Origin: Henricia sp. BOLD:AAB3569
Lineage: Eukaryota; Echinodermata; Asteroidea; Spinulosida; Echinasteridae
Direction: 5' to 3'
Length of the DNA: 64,000 bases
Assembly: GCA_037783545.1 (NCBI GenBank)
Contig: JBBELK010001194.1
Location: 173,384-237,383, forward strand
Part shown: positions 11,499 through 24,690 of the stretch, one piece after another
Layout: each line of letters opens with the position of its first letter
Position numbering within the stretch: the stretch's first letter is position 1
The notes under the pieces: generated by a model
Told to the model about the DNA's origin: nothing
The model's database searches: none
Seen by the model: only the letters and a program-made list of their open reading frames with translations
Made by a program: the position numbers and the translations under genes

Positions 11499-12862
11499 GT
11501 GTGTCCCAAATGCCGGCAAATTTGGAAATCAAGGAATTTTCCAACCAACTTCAAATTTTGCATGCTCCAAACTGTATATATTCCGCACTTGTCATGCAAA
11601 ATTGACAGATTTTCGCTGGGAAATGACGGAGAAATTTCAGAGTTTAGTGAAAACGGAGCTCGGCTGCGTGGTTATTCCCCTAACCGTGGCTGTTGGGACA
11701 CCCTGCGCCGCGCTGGTGTACATTTGTACGGCCGTTGACTCGCCCCAGATTGTGACGGGAATTCGGTCAAAGTGTGTCCCAAATGCCGGAAAATTTGGAA
11801 ATCAAGGAATTTTCCAACCAACTTCAAATTTTGCATGCTCCAAACTGTATATATTCCGCACTTGTCATGCAAAATTGACAGATTTTCGCTGGGAAATGAC
11901 GGAGAAATTTCAGAGTTTAGTGAAAACGGAGCTCGGCTGCGTGGTTATTCCCCTAACCGTGGCTGTTGGGACACCCTGCGCCGCGCTGGTGTACATTTGT
12001 ACGGCCGTTGACTCGCCCCAGATTGTGACGGGAATTCGGTCAAAGTGTGTCCCAAATGCCGGAAAATTTGGAAATCAAGGAATTTTCCAACCAACTTCAA
12101 ATTTTGCATGCTCCAAACTGTATATATTCCGCACTTGTCATGCAAAATTGACAGATTTTCGCTGGGAAATGACGGAGAAATTTCAGAGTTTAGTGAAAAC
12201 GGAGCTCGGCTGCGTGGTTATTCCTCTAACCGTGGCTTTTGGGACACCCTGCGCCGCGCTGGTGTACATTTGTACGGCCGTTGACTCGCCCCAGATTGTG
12301 ACGGGAATTCGGTCAAAGTGTGTCCCAAATGCCGGAAAATTTGGAAATCAAGGAATTTTCCAACCAACTTCAAATTTTGCATGCTCCAAACTGTATATAT
12401 TCCGCACTTGTCATGCAAAATTGACAGATTTTCGCTGGGAAATGACGGAGAAATTTCAGAGTTTAGTGAAAACGGAGCTCGGCTGCGTGGTTATTCCCCT
12501 AACCGTGGCTGTTGGGACACCCTGCGCCGCGCTGGTGTACATTTGTACGGCCGTTGACTCGCCCCAGATTGTGACGGGAATTCGGTCAAAGTGTGTCCCA
12601 AATGCCGGAAAATTTGGAAATCAAGGAATTTTCCAACCAACTTCAAATTTTGCATGCTCCAAACTGTATATATTCCGCACTTGTCATGCAAAATTGACAG
12701 ATTTTCGCTGGGAAATGACGGATAAATTTCAGAGTTTAGGGAAAACGGAGCTCGGCTGCGTGGTTATTTCCCTAACCGTGGCTGTTGGGACACCCTGCGC
12801 CGCGCTGGTGTACATTTGTACGGCCGTTGACTCACCCAGATTGTGACGGGAATTAGGTCAAA
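11499..12862 (+). repeat. EcoRI-subfamily block, second copy
   Basis: Five monomers repeat the order of the block at 7.1 kb: TTTAGTGAAAAC in four of them, EcoRI sites at 11,759, 12,032, 12,305 and 12,578, then a closing 272-bp monomer with GGATAAATTT and the one-C-shorter junction near 12,832. The third monomer has private changes, TTCCTCTAACC and GGCTTTTGGG near 12,233. Confidence 0.9.
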
Positions 12863-15800
12863 GTGTGTCCCAAATGCCGGCAAATTTGGAAATCAAGGAA
12901 TTTTCCAACCAACTTCAAATTTTGCATGCTCCAAACTGTATATATTCCGCACGTGTCATGCAAAATTGACAGATTTTCGATGGGAAATGACGGAGAAATT
13001 TCAGAGTTTAGGGAAAACGGAGCTCGGCTGCGTGGTTATTCCCCTAACCGTGGCTGTTGGGACACCCTGCGCCGCGCTGGTGTACATTTGTACGGCCGTT
13101 GACTCACCCCAGATTGTGACGGGAATTAGGTCAAAGTGTGTCCCAAATGCCGGCAAATTTGGAAATCAAGGAATTTTCCAACCAACTCCAAATTTTGCAT
13201 GCTCCAAACTGTATATATTCCGCACTTGTCATGCAAAATTGACAGATTTTCGCTGGGAAATGACGGAGAAATTTCAGAGTTTAGGGAAAACGGAGCTCGG
13301 CTGCGTGGTTATTCCCCTAACCGTGGCTGTTGGGACACCCTGCGCATGCGCCGCGCTGGTGTACATTTGTACGGCCGTTGACTCACCCCAGATTGTGACG
13401 AGAATTAGGTCAAAGTGTGTCCCAAATGCCGGCAAATTTGGAAATCAAGGAATTTTCCAACCAACTTCAAATTTTGCATGCTCCAAACTGTATATATTCC
13501 GCACTTGTCATGCAAAATTGACAGATTTTCGCTGGGAAATGACAGAGAAATTTCAGAGTTTAGGGAAAACGGAGCTCGGCTGCGTGGTTATTCCCCTAAC
13601 CGTGGCTGTTGGGACACCCTGCGCATGCGCCGCGCTGGTGTACATTTGTACGGCCGTTGACTCACCCCAGATTGTGACGGGAATTAGGTCAAAGTGTGTC
13701 CCAAATGCCGGCGAATTTGGAAATCAAGGTATTTTCCAACCAACTTCAAATTTTGCATGCTCCAAACTGTATATATTCCGCACTTGTCATGCAAAATTGA
13801 CAGATTTTCGCTGGGAAATGACGGAGAAATTTCAGAGTTTAGGGAAAACGGAGCTCGGCTGCGTGGTTATTCCCCTAACCGTGGCTGTTGGGACACCCTG
13901 CGCATGCGTCGCGCTGGTGTACATTTGTACGGCCGTTGACTCACCCCAGATTGTGACGGGAATTAGGTCAAAGTGTGTCCCAAATGCCGGCGAATTTGGA
14001 AATCAAGGTATTTTCCAACCAACTTCAAATTTTGCATGCTCCAAACTGTATATATTCCGCACTTGTCATGCAAAATTGACAGATTTTCGCTGGGAAATGA
14101 CGGAGAAATTTCAGAGTTTAGGGAAAACGGAGCTCGGCTGCGTGGTTATTCCCCTAACCGTGGCTGTTGGGACACCCTGCGCATGCGCCGCGCTGGTGTA
14201 CATTTGTACGGCCGTTGATTCACCCCATATTGTGACGGGAATTAGGTCAAAGTGTGTCCCAAATGCCGGCAAATTTGGAAATCAAGGAATTTTCCAACCA
14301 ACTTCAAATTTTGCATGCTCCAAACTGTATATATTCCGCACTTGTCATGCAAAATTGACAGATTTTCGCTGGGAAATGACGGAGAAATTTCAGAGTTTAG
14401 GGAAAACGGAGCTCGGCTGGGTGGTTATTCCCCTAACCGTGGCTGTTGGAACACCCTGCGCCGCGCTGGTGTACATTTGTACGGCCGTTGACTCACCCCA
14501 TATTGTGACGGGAATTAGGTCAAAGTGTGTCCCAAATGCCGGCAAATTTGGAAATCAAGGAATTTTCCAACCAACTTCAAATTTTGCATGCTCCAAACTG
14601 TATATATTCCGCACTTGTCATGCAAAATTGACAGATTTTCGCTGGGAAATGACGGAGAAATTTCAGAGTTTAGGGAAAACGGAGCTCGGCTGCGTGGTTA
14701 TTCCCCTAACCGTGGCTGTTGGGACACCCTGCGCCGCGCTGGTGTACATTTGTACGGCCGTTGACTCACCCCAGATTGTGACGGGAATTAGGTCAAAGTG
14801 TGTCCCAAATGCCGGCAAATTTGGAAATCAAGGAATTTTCCAACCAACTTCAAATTTTGCATGCTCCAAACTGTATATATTCCGCACTTGTCATGCAAAA
14901 TTGACAGATTTTCGCTGGGAAATGACGGAGAAATTTCAGAGTTTAGGGAAAACGGAGCTCGGCTGCGTGGTTATTCCCCTAACCGTGGCTGTTGGGACAC
15001 CCTGCGCATGCGCCGCGCTGGTGTACATTTGTACGGCCGTTGACTCACCCCAGATTGTGACGAGAATTAGGTCAAAGTGTGTCCCAAATGCCGGCAAATT
15101 TGGAAATCAAGGAATTTTTCAACCAACTTCAAATTTTGCATGCTCCAAACTGTATATATTCCGCACTTGTCATGCAAAATTGACAGATTTTCGCTGGGAA
15201 ATGACGGAGAAATTTCAGAGTTTAGGGAAAACGGAGCTCGGCTGTGTGGTTATTCCCCTAACCGTGGCTGTTGGGACACCCTGCGCCGCGCTGGTGTACA
15301 TTTGTACGGCCGTTGACTCACCCCAGATTGTGACGGGAATTAGGTAAAAGTGTGTCCCAAATGCCGGCAAATTTGGAAATCAAGGAATTTTCCAACCAAC
15401 TTCAAATTTTGCATGCTCCAAACTGTATATATTCCGCACTTGTCATGCAAAATTGACAGATTTTCGCTGGGAAATGACGGAGAAATTTCAGAGTTTAGGG
15501 AAAACGGAGCTCGGCTGCGTGGTTATTCCCCTAACCGTGGCTGTTGGGACACCCTGCGCATGCGCCGCGCTGGTGTACATTTGTACGGCCGTTGACTCAC
15601 CCCAGATTGTGACGGGAATTAGGTCAAAGTGTGTCCCAAATGCCGGCAAATTTGGAAATCAAGGAATTTTCCAACCAACTTCAAATTTTGCATGCTCCAA
15701 ACTGTATATATTCCGCACTTGTCATGCAAAATTGACAGATTTTCGCTGGGAAATGACGGAGAAATTTCAGAGTTTAGGGAAAACGGAGCTCGGCTGCGTG

Positions 15801-18369
15801 GTTATTCCCCTAACCGTGGCTGTTGGGACACCCTGCGCCGCGCTGGTGTACATTTGTACGGCCGTTGACTCACCCCAGATTGTGACGGGAATTAGGTCAA
15901 AGTGTGTCCCAAATGCCGGCAAATTTGGAAATCAAGGAATTTTCCAACCAACTTCAAATTTTGCATGCTCCAAACTGTATATATTCCGCACTTGTCATGC
16001 AAAATTGACAGATTTTCGCTGGGAAATGACGGAGAAATTTCAGAGTTTAGGGAAAACGGAGCTCGGCTGCGTGGTTATTCCCCTAACCGTGGCTGTTGGG
16101 ACACCCTGCGCCGCGCTGGTGTACATTTGTACGGCCGTTGACTCACCCCAGATTGTGACGGGAATTAGGTCAAAGTGTGTCCCAAATGCCGGCAAATTTG
16201 GAAATCAAGGAATTTTCCAACCAACTTCAAATTTTGCATGCTCCAAACTGTATATATTCCGCACTTGTCATGCAAAATTGACAGATTTTCGCTGGGAAAT
16301 GACGGAGAAATTTCAGAGTTTAGGGAAAACGGAGCTCGGCTGCGTGGTTATTCCCCTAACCGTGGCTGTTGGGACACCCTGCGCATGCGCCGCGCTGGTG
16401 TACATTTGTACGGCCGTTGACTCACCCCAGATTGTGACGAGAATTAGGTCAAAGTGTGTCCCAAATGCCGGCAAATTTGGAAATCAAGGAATTTTTCAAC
16501 CAACTTCAAATTTTGCATGCTCCAAACTGTATATATTCCGCACTTGTCATGCAAAATTGACATATTTTCGCTGGGAAATGACGGAGAAATTTCAGAGTTT
16601 AGGGAAAACGGAGCTCGGCTGCGTGGTTATTCCCCTAACCGTGGCTGTTGGGACACCCTGCGCCGCGCTGGTGTACATTTGTACGGCCGTTGACTCACCC
16701 CAGATTGTGACGGGAATTATGTCAAAGTGTGTCCCAAATGCCGGAAAATTTGGAAATCAAGGAATTTTCCAACCAACTTCAAATTTTGCATGCTCCAAAC
16801 TGTATATATTCCGCACTTGTCATGCAAAATTGACAGATTTTCGCTGGGAAATGACGGAGAAATTTCAGAGTTTAGGGAAAACGGAGCTGGGCTGCGTGGT
16901 TATTCCCCTAACCGTGGCTGTTGGGACACCCTGCGCATGCGCCGCGCTGGTGTACATTTGTACGGCCGTTGACTCACCCCAGATTGTGACGGGAATTAGG
17001 TCAAAGTGTGTCCCAAATGCCGGCAAATTTGGAAATCAAGGAATTTTCCAACCAACTTCAAATTTTGCATGCTCCAAACTGTATATATTCCGCACTTGTC
17101 ATGCAAAATTGACAGATTTTCGCTGGGAAATGACGGAGAAATTTCAGAGTTTAGTGAAAACGGAGCTCGGCTGCGTGGTTATTCCCCTAACCGTGGCTGT
17201 TGGGACACCCTGCGCCGCGCTGGTGTACATTTGTACGGCCGTTGACTCGCCCCAGATTGTGACGGGAATTCGGTCAAAGTGTGTCCCAAATGCCGGAAAA
17301 TTTGGAAATCAAGGAATTTTCCAACCAACTTCAAATTTTGCATGCTCCAAACTGTATATATTCCGCACTTGTCATGCAAAATTGACAGATTTTCGCTGGG
17401 AAATGACGGAGAAATTTCAGAGTTTAGTGAAAACGGAGCTCGGCTGCGTGGTTATTCCCCTAACCGTGGCTGTTGGGACACCCTGCGCCGCGCTGGTGTA
17501 CATTTGTACGGCCGTTGACTCGCCCCAGATTGTGACGGGAATTCGGTCAAAGTGTGTCCCAAATGCCGGAAAATTTGGAAATCAATGAATTTTCCAACCA
17601 ACTTCAAATTTTGCATGCTCCAAACTGTATATATTCCGCACTTGTCATGCAAAATTGACAGATTTTCGCTGGGAAATGACGGAGAAATTTCAGAGTTTAG
17701 TGAAAACGGAGCTCGGCTGCGTGGTTATTCCTCTAACCGTGGCTGTTGGGACACCCTGCGCCGCGCTGGTGTACATTTGTACGGCCGTTGACTCGCCCCA
17801 GATTGTGACGGGAATTCGGTCAAAGTGTGTCCCAAATGCCGGAAAATTTGGAAATCAAGGAATTTTCCAACCAACTTCAAATTTTGCATGCTCCAAACTG
17901 TATATATTCCGCACTTGTCATGCAAAATTGACAGATTTTCGCTGGGAAATGACGGAGAAATTTCAGAGTTTAGTGAAAACGGAGCTCGGCTGCGTGGTTA
18001 ATCCCCTAACCGTGGCTGTTGGGACACCCTGCGCCGCGCTGGTGTACATTTGTACGGCCGTTGACTCGCCCCAGATTGTGACGGGAATTCGGTCAAAGTG
18101 TGTCCCAAATGCCGGAAAATTTGGAAATCAAGGAATTTTCCAACCAACTTCAAATTTTGCATGCTCCAAACTGTATATATTCCGCACTTGTCATGCAAAA
18201 TTGACAGATTTTCGCTGGGAAATGACGGATAAATTTCAGAGTTTAGGGAAAACGGAGCTCGGCTGCGTGGTTATTTCCCTAACCGTGGCTGTTGGGACAC
18301 CCTGCGCCGCGCTGGTGTACATTTGTACGGCCGTTGACTCACCCAGATTGTGACGGGAATTAGGTCAAA
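12863..18369 (+). repeat. Higher-order unit 2, 5,507 bp, 20 monomers
   Basis: The unit starts with the CGCACGTGTC/TTTCGATGGG monomer and ends with the third EcoRI block. It contains CAACTCCAAATT (13,184), GACGAGAATT (13,398), then two successive monomers with GCCGGCGAAT and CAAGGTATTTT (13,694 and 13,973). Unit 1 and unit 3 have one copy of that monomer, so this is a single-monomer tandem duplication. It also contains the GGCTGGGTGG/GTTGGAACACC monomer otherwise found at 5.45 and 6.82 kb. Confidence 0.85.
17006..18369 (+). repeat. EcoRI-subfamily block, third copy
   Basis: The five-monomer order is the same, with EcoRI sites at 17,266, 17,539, 17,812 and 18,085 and the closing one-C-shorter junction near 18,341. 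A private AATCAATGAATTT near 17,582 puts a stop in the long open frame. GGTTAATCCCC near 17,998 is another private change. The AATCAATGAA variant reappears in the fourth block, which identifies this copy as its closest relative. Confidence 0.9.
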
Positions 18370-20309
18370 GTGTGTCCCAAATGCCGGCAAATTTGGAAAT
18401 CAAGGAATTTTCCAACCAACTTCAAATTTTGCATGCTCCAAACTGTATATATTCCGCACGTGTCATGCAAAATTGACAGATTTTCGATGGGAAATGACGG
18501 AGAAATTTCAGAGTTTAGGGAAAACGGAGCTCGGCTGCGTGGTTATTCCCCTAACCGTGGCTGTTGGGACACCCTGCGCCGCGCTGGTGTACATTTGTAC
18601 GGCCGTTGACTCACCCCAGATTGTGACGGGAATTAGGTCAAAGTGTGTCCCAAATGCCGGCAAATTTGGAAATCAAGGAATTTTCCAACCAACTCCAAAT
18701 TTTGCATGCTCCAAACTGTATATATTCCGCACTTGTCATGCAAAATTGACAGATTTTCGCTGGGAAATGACGGAGAAATTTCAGAGTTTAGGGAAAACGG
18801 AGCTCGGCTGCGTGGTTATTCCCCTAACCGTGGCTGTTGGGACACCCTGCGCATGCGCCGCGCTGGTGTACATTTGTACGGCCGTTGACTCACCCCAGAT
18901 TGTGACGAGAATTAGGTCAAAGTGTGTCCCAAATGCCGGCAAATTTGGAAATCAAGGAATTTTCCAACCAACTTCAAATTTTGCATGCTCCAAACTGTAT
19001 ATATTCCGCCCTTGTCATGCAAAATTGACAGATTTTCGCTGGGAAATGACGGAGAAATTTCAGAGTTTAGGGAAAACGGAGCTCGGCTGCGTGGTTATTC
19101 CCCTAACCGTGGCTGTTGGGACACCCTGCGCATGCGCCGCGCTGGTGTACATTTGTACGGCCGTTGACTCACCCCAGATTGTGACGGGAATTAGGTCAAA
19201 GTGTGTCCCAAATGCCGGCGAATTTGGAAATCAAGGTATTTTCCAACCAACTTCAAATTTTGCATGCTCCAAACTGTATATATTCCGCACTTGTCATGCA
19301 AAATTGACAGATTTTCGCTGGGAAATGACGGAGAAATTTCAGAGTTTAGGGAAAACGGAGCTCGGCTGCGTGGTTATTCCCCTAACCGTGGCTGTTGGGA
19401 CACCCTGCGCATGCGCCGCGCTGGTGTACATTTGTACGGCCGTTGATTCACCCCATATTGTGACGGGAATTAGGTCAAAGTGTGTCCCAAATGCCGGCAA
19501 ATTTGGAAATCAAGGAATTTTCCAACCAACTTCAATTTTGCATGCTCCAAACTGTATATATTCCGCACTTGTCATGCAAAATTGACAGATTTTCGCTGGG
19601 AAATGACGGAGAAATTTCAGAGTTTAGGGAAAACGGAGCTCGGCTGCGTGGTTATTCCCCTAACCGTGGCTGTTGGGACACCCTGCGCATGCGCCGCTCT
19701 GGTGTACATTTGTACGGCCGTTGACTCACCCCAGATTGTGACGGGAATTAGGTCAAAGTGTGTCCCAAATGCCGGCAAATTTGGAAATCAAGGAATTTTC
19801 CAACCAACTTCAAATTTTGCATGCTCCAAACTGTATATATTCCGCACTTGTCATGCAAAATTGACAGATTTTCGCTGGGAAATGACGGAGAAATTTCAGA
19901 GTTTAGGGAAAACGGAGCTCGGCTGCGTGGTTATTCCCCTAACCGTGGCTGTTGGGACACCCTGCGCCGCGCTGGTGTACATTTGTACGGCCGTTGACTC
20001 ACCCCAGATTGTGACGGGAATTAGGTCAAAGTGTGTCCCAAATGCCGGCAAATTTGGAAATCAAGAAAATTTCCAACCAACTTCAAATTTTGCATGCTCC
20101 AAACTGTATATATTCCTCACTTGTCATGCAAAATTGACAGATTTTCGCTGGGAAATGACGGAGAAATTTCAGAGTTTAGGGAAAACGGAGCTCGGCTGCG
20201 TGGTTATTCCCCTAACCGTGGCTGTTGGGACACCCTGCGCATGCGCCGCGCTGGTGTACATTTGTACGGCCGTTGACTCACCTCAGATTGTGACGGGAAT
20301 TAGGTCAAA

Positions 20310-20583
20310 GTGTGTCCCAAATGCCGGCACATTTGGAAATCAAGGAATTTTCCAACCAACTTCAAATTTTGCATGCTCCAAACTGTATATATTCCGCACT
20401 TGTCATGCAAAATTGACAGATTTTCGCTGGGAAATGACGGAGAAATTTCGGAGTTTAGGGAAAACGGAGCTCGGCTGCGTGGTTATTCCCCTAACCGTGG
20501 CTGTTGGGACACCCTGCGCATGCGCTGGTGTACATTTCTACGGCCGTTGACTCACCCCAGATTGTGACGGGAATTAGGTCAAA
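20310..20583 (+). repeat. Representative 274-bp monomer (5-bp deletion form)
   Basis: A third length class deletes five bases on the other side of the core, giving CTGCGCATGCGCTGG near 20,514. Unlike the 273-bp form it keeps the GCGCATGCGC palindrome. It shifts the long open frame by one base, ending it shortly downstream. Copies with this core occur near 20.5, 22.4, 28.8, 31.3, 33.2, 48.6, 53.5, 55.4, 57.3 and 58.9 kb. A CTTGCG variant that breaks the palindrome occurs near 21.6 and 32.35 kb. Confidence 0.9.
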
Positions 20584-20856
20584 GTGTGTCCCAAATGCCG
20601 GCAAATTTGGAAATCAAGGAATTTTCCAACCAACTTCAAATTGTGCATGCTCCAAACTGTATATATTCCGCACTTGTCATGCAAAATTGACAGATTTTCG
20701 CTGGGAAATGACGGAGAAATTTCAGAGTTTAGGGAAAACGGAGCTCGGCTGCGTGGTTATTCCCCTAACCGTGGCTGTTGGGACACCCTGCGCCGCGCTG
20801 GTGTACATTTGTACGGCCGTTGACTCACCCCAGATTGTGACGGGAATTAGGTCAAA

Positions 20857-23800
20857 GTGTGTCCCAAATGCCGGCAAATTTGGAAATCAAGGAATTTTCC
20901 AACCAACTTCAAATTTTGCATGCTCCAAACTGTATATATTCCGCACTTGTCATGCAAGATTGACAGATTTTCGCTGGGAAATGACGGAGAAATTTCAGAG
21001 TTTAGGGAAAACGGAGCTCGGCTGCGTGGTTATTCCCCTAACCGTGGCTGTTGGGACACCCTGCGCCGCGCTGGTGTACATTTCTACGGCCGTTGACTCA
21101 CCCCAGATTGTGACGGGAATTAGGTCAAAGTGTGTCCCAAATGCCGGCAAATTTGGAAATCAAGGAATTTTCCAACCAACTTCAAATTTTGCATGCTCCA
21201 AACTGTATATATTCCGCACTTGTCATGCAAAATTGACAGATTTTCGCTGGGAAATGACGGAGAAATTTCAGAGTTTAGGGAAAACGGAGCTCGGCTGCGT
21301 GGTTATTCCCCTAACCGTGGCTGTTGGGACACCCTGCGCCGCGCTGGTGTACATTTGTACGGCCGTTGACTCACCCCAGATTGTGACGGGAATTAGGTCA
21401 AAGTGTGTCCCAAATGCCGGCAAATTTGGAAATCAAGGAATTTTCCAACCAACTTCAAATTTTGCATGCTCCAAACTGTATATATTCCGCACTTGTCATG
21501 CTAAATTGACAGATTTTCGCTGGGAAATGACGGAGAAATTTCGGAGTTTAGGGAAAACGGAGCTCGGCTGCGTGGTTATTCCCCTAACCGTGGCTGTTGG
21601 GACACCCTGCGCTTGCGCTGGTGTACATTTCTACGGCCGTTGACTCACCCCAGATTGTGACGGGAATTAGGTCAAAGTGTGTCCCAAATGCCGGCAAATT
21701 TGGAAATCAAGGAATTTCCAACCAACTTCAAATTTTGCATGCTCCAAACTGTATATATTCCGCACTTGTCATGCAAAATTGACAGATTTTCGCTGGGAAA
21801 TGACGGAGAAATTTCAGAGTTTAGGGAAAACGGAGCTCGGCTGCGTGGTTATTCCCCTAACCGTGGCTGTTGGGACACCCTGCGCCGCGCTGGTGTACAT
21901 CTGTACGGCCGTTGACTCACCCCAGATTGTGACGGGAATTAGGTCAAAGTGTGTCCCAAATGCCGGCAAATTTGGAAATCAAGGAATTTTCCAACCAACT
22001 TCAAATTTTGCATGCTCCAAACTGTATATATTCCGCACTTGTCATGCAAAATTGACAGATTTTCGCTGGGAAATGACGGAGAAATTTCAGAGTTTAGGGA
22101 AAACGGAGCGCGGCTGCGTGGTTATTCCCCTAACCGTGGCTGTTGGGACACCCTGCGCCGCGCTGGTGTACATTTGTACGGCCGTTGACTCACCCCAGAT
22201 TGTGACGGGAATTAGGTCAAAGTGTGTCCCAAATGCCGGCAAATTTGGAAATCAAGGAATTTTCCAACCAACTTCAAATTTTGCATGCTCCAAACTGTAT
22301 ATATTCCGCACTTGTCATGCAAAATTGACAGATTTTCGCTGGGAAATGACGGAGAAATTTCAGAGTTTAGGGAAAACGGAGCTCGGCTGCGTGGTTATTC
22401 CCCTAACCGTGGCTGTTGGGACACCCTGCGCATGCGCTGGTGTACATTTCTACGGCCGTTGACTCACCCCAGATTGTGACGGGAATTAGGTCAAAGTGTG
22501 TCCCAAATGCCGGCACATTTGGAAATCAAGGAATTTTCCAACCAACTTCGAATTTTGCATGCTCCAAACTGTATATATTCTGCACTTGTCATGCAAAATT
22601 GACAGATTTTCGCTGGGAAATGACGGAGAAATTTCGGAGTTTAGGGAAAACGGAGCTCGGCTGCGTGGTTATTCCCCTAACCGTGGCTGTTGGGACACCC
22701 TGCGCCGCGCTGGTGTACATTTCTAAGGCCGTTGACTCACCCCAGATTGTGACGGGAATTTGGTCAAAGTGTGTCCCAAATGCCGGCAAATTTGGAAATC
22801 AAGGAATTTTCCAACCAACTTCAAATTTTGCATGCTCCAAACTGTATATATTCCGCACTTGTCATGCAAAATTGACAGATTTTCGCTGGGAAACGACGGA
22901 GAAATTTCAGAGTTTAGGGAAAACGGAGCTCGGCTGCGTGGTTATTCCCCTAACCGTGGCTGTTGGGACACCCTGCGCCGCGCTGGTGTACATTTGTACG
23001 GCCGTTGACTCACCCCAGATTGTGACGGGAATTAGGTCAAAGTGTGTCCCAAATGCCGGCAAATTTGGAAATCAAGGAATTTTCCAACCAACTTCAAATT
23101 TTGCATGCTCCAAACTGTATATATTCCGCACTTGTCATGCAAAATTGACAGATTTTCGCTGGGAAATTACGGAGAAATTTCAGAGTTTAGGGAAAACGGA
23201 GCTCGGCTGCGTGGTTATTCCCCTAACCGTGGCTGTTGGGACACCCTGCGCCGCGCTGGTGTACATTTGTACGGCCGTTGACTCGCCCCAGATTGTGACG
23301 GGAATTAGGTCAAAGTGTGTCCCAAATGCCGGCAAATTTGGAAATCAAGGAATTTTCCAACCAACTTCAAATTTTGCATGCTCCAAACTGTATATATTCC
23401 GCACTTGTCATGCAAAATTGACAGATTTTCGCTGGGAAATGACGGAGAAATTTTAGAGTTTAGGGAAAACGGAGCTCGGCTGCGTGGTTATTCCCCTAAC
23501 CGTGGCTGTTGGGACACCCTGCGCATGCGCCGCGCTGGTGTACATTTGTACGGCCGTTGACTCACCCCACATTGTGACGGGAATTAGGTCAAAGTGTGTC
23601 CCAAATGCCGGCAAATTTGGAAATCAAGGAATTTTCCAACCAACTTCAAATTTTGCATGCTCCAAACTGTATATATTCCTCACTTGTCATGCAAAATTGA
23701 CAGATTTTCGCTGGGAAATTACGGAGAAATTTCAGAGTTTAGGGAAAACGGAGCTCGGCTGCGTGGTTATTCCCCTAACCGTGGCTGTTGGGACACCCTG

Positions 23801-24690
23801 CGCATGCGCCGCGCTGGTGTACATTTGTACGGCCGTTGACTCACCCCAGATTGTGACGGGAATTAGGTCAAAGTGTGTCCCAAATGCCGGCAAATTTGGA
23901 AATCAAGGAATTTTTCAACCAACTTCAAATTTTGCATGCTCCAAACTGTATATATTCCGCACTTGTCATGCAAAATTGACAGATTTTCGCTGGGAAATGA
24001 CGGAGAAATTTCAGAGTTTAGGGAAAACGGAGCTCGGCTGCGTGGTTATTCCCCTAACCGTGGCTGTTGGGACACCCTGCGCCGCGCTGGTGTACATTTG
24101 TACGGCCATTGACTCACCCCAGATTGTGACGGGAATTAGGTCAAAGTGTGTCCCAAATGCCGGCAAATTTGGAAATCATGGAATTTTCCAACCAACTTCA
24201 ACTTTTGCATGCTCCAAACTGTATATATTCCGCACTTGTCATGCAAAATTGACAGATTTTCGCTGGGAAATGACGGAGAAATTTCAGAGTTTAGGGAAAA
24301 CGGAGCTCGGCTGCGTGGTTATTCCCCTAACCGTGGCTGTTGGGACACCCTGCGCATGCGCCTCGCTGGTGTACATTTGTACGGCCGTTGACTCACCCCA
24401 GATTGTGACGGGAATTAGGTCAAAGTGTGTCCCAAATGCCGGCAAATTTGGAAATCAAGGAATTTTCCAACCAACTTCAAATTTTGCATGCTCCAAACTG
24501 TATATATTCCGCACTTGTCATGCAATATTGACAGATTTTCGCTGGGAAATTACGGAGAAATTTCAGAGTTTAGGGAAAACGGAGCTCGGCTGCGTGGTTA
24601 TTCCCCTAACCGTGGCTGTTGGGACACCCTGCGCATGCGCCGCGCTGGTGTACATTTGTACGGCCGTTGACTCACCCCAGATTGTGACGG
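20857..24690 (+). repeat. 3.8-kb segment, first copy (partner at 31,604-35,437)
   Basis: Fourteen successive monomers share their order of length forms and rare variants with 31,604-35,437, offset 10,747 bp throughout. Marks include GCAAGATTGAC, ATTTCTACGG, GCATGCTAAATTG, CTTGCGCTGG, GGAATTTCCAACC, GGAGCGCGG, CTTCGAATTTT, GGGAAACGACGG, the TTTTAG stop, CCCCACATTG and GCCTCGCTGG. The constant offset means no net indel since the duplication. Confidence 0.9.

Larger units (their letters stand above)
8459..12862 (+). repeat. Higher-order unit 1, 4,404 bp, 16 monomers
   Basis: The unit runs from the CGCACGTGTC monomer after the first EcoRI block to the end of the second block. From 9,017 onward it matches 14,525 onward at an offset of 5,507-5,508 bp. 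Shared marks are GACGAGAATT with GAATTTTTC and GGCTGTGTGG (9.55-9.74 kb), the GGTAAAAGTG stop (9,836), then the GACGAGAATT and GGAATTATGTC monomers (10.93 and 11.21 kb). An extra C near 10,920 is private to this copy. It lacks four monomers present in the next unit. Confidence 0.85.
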
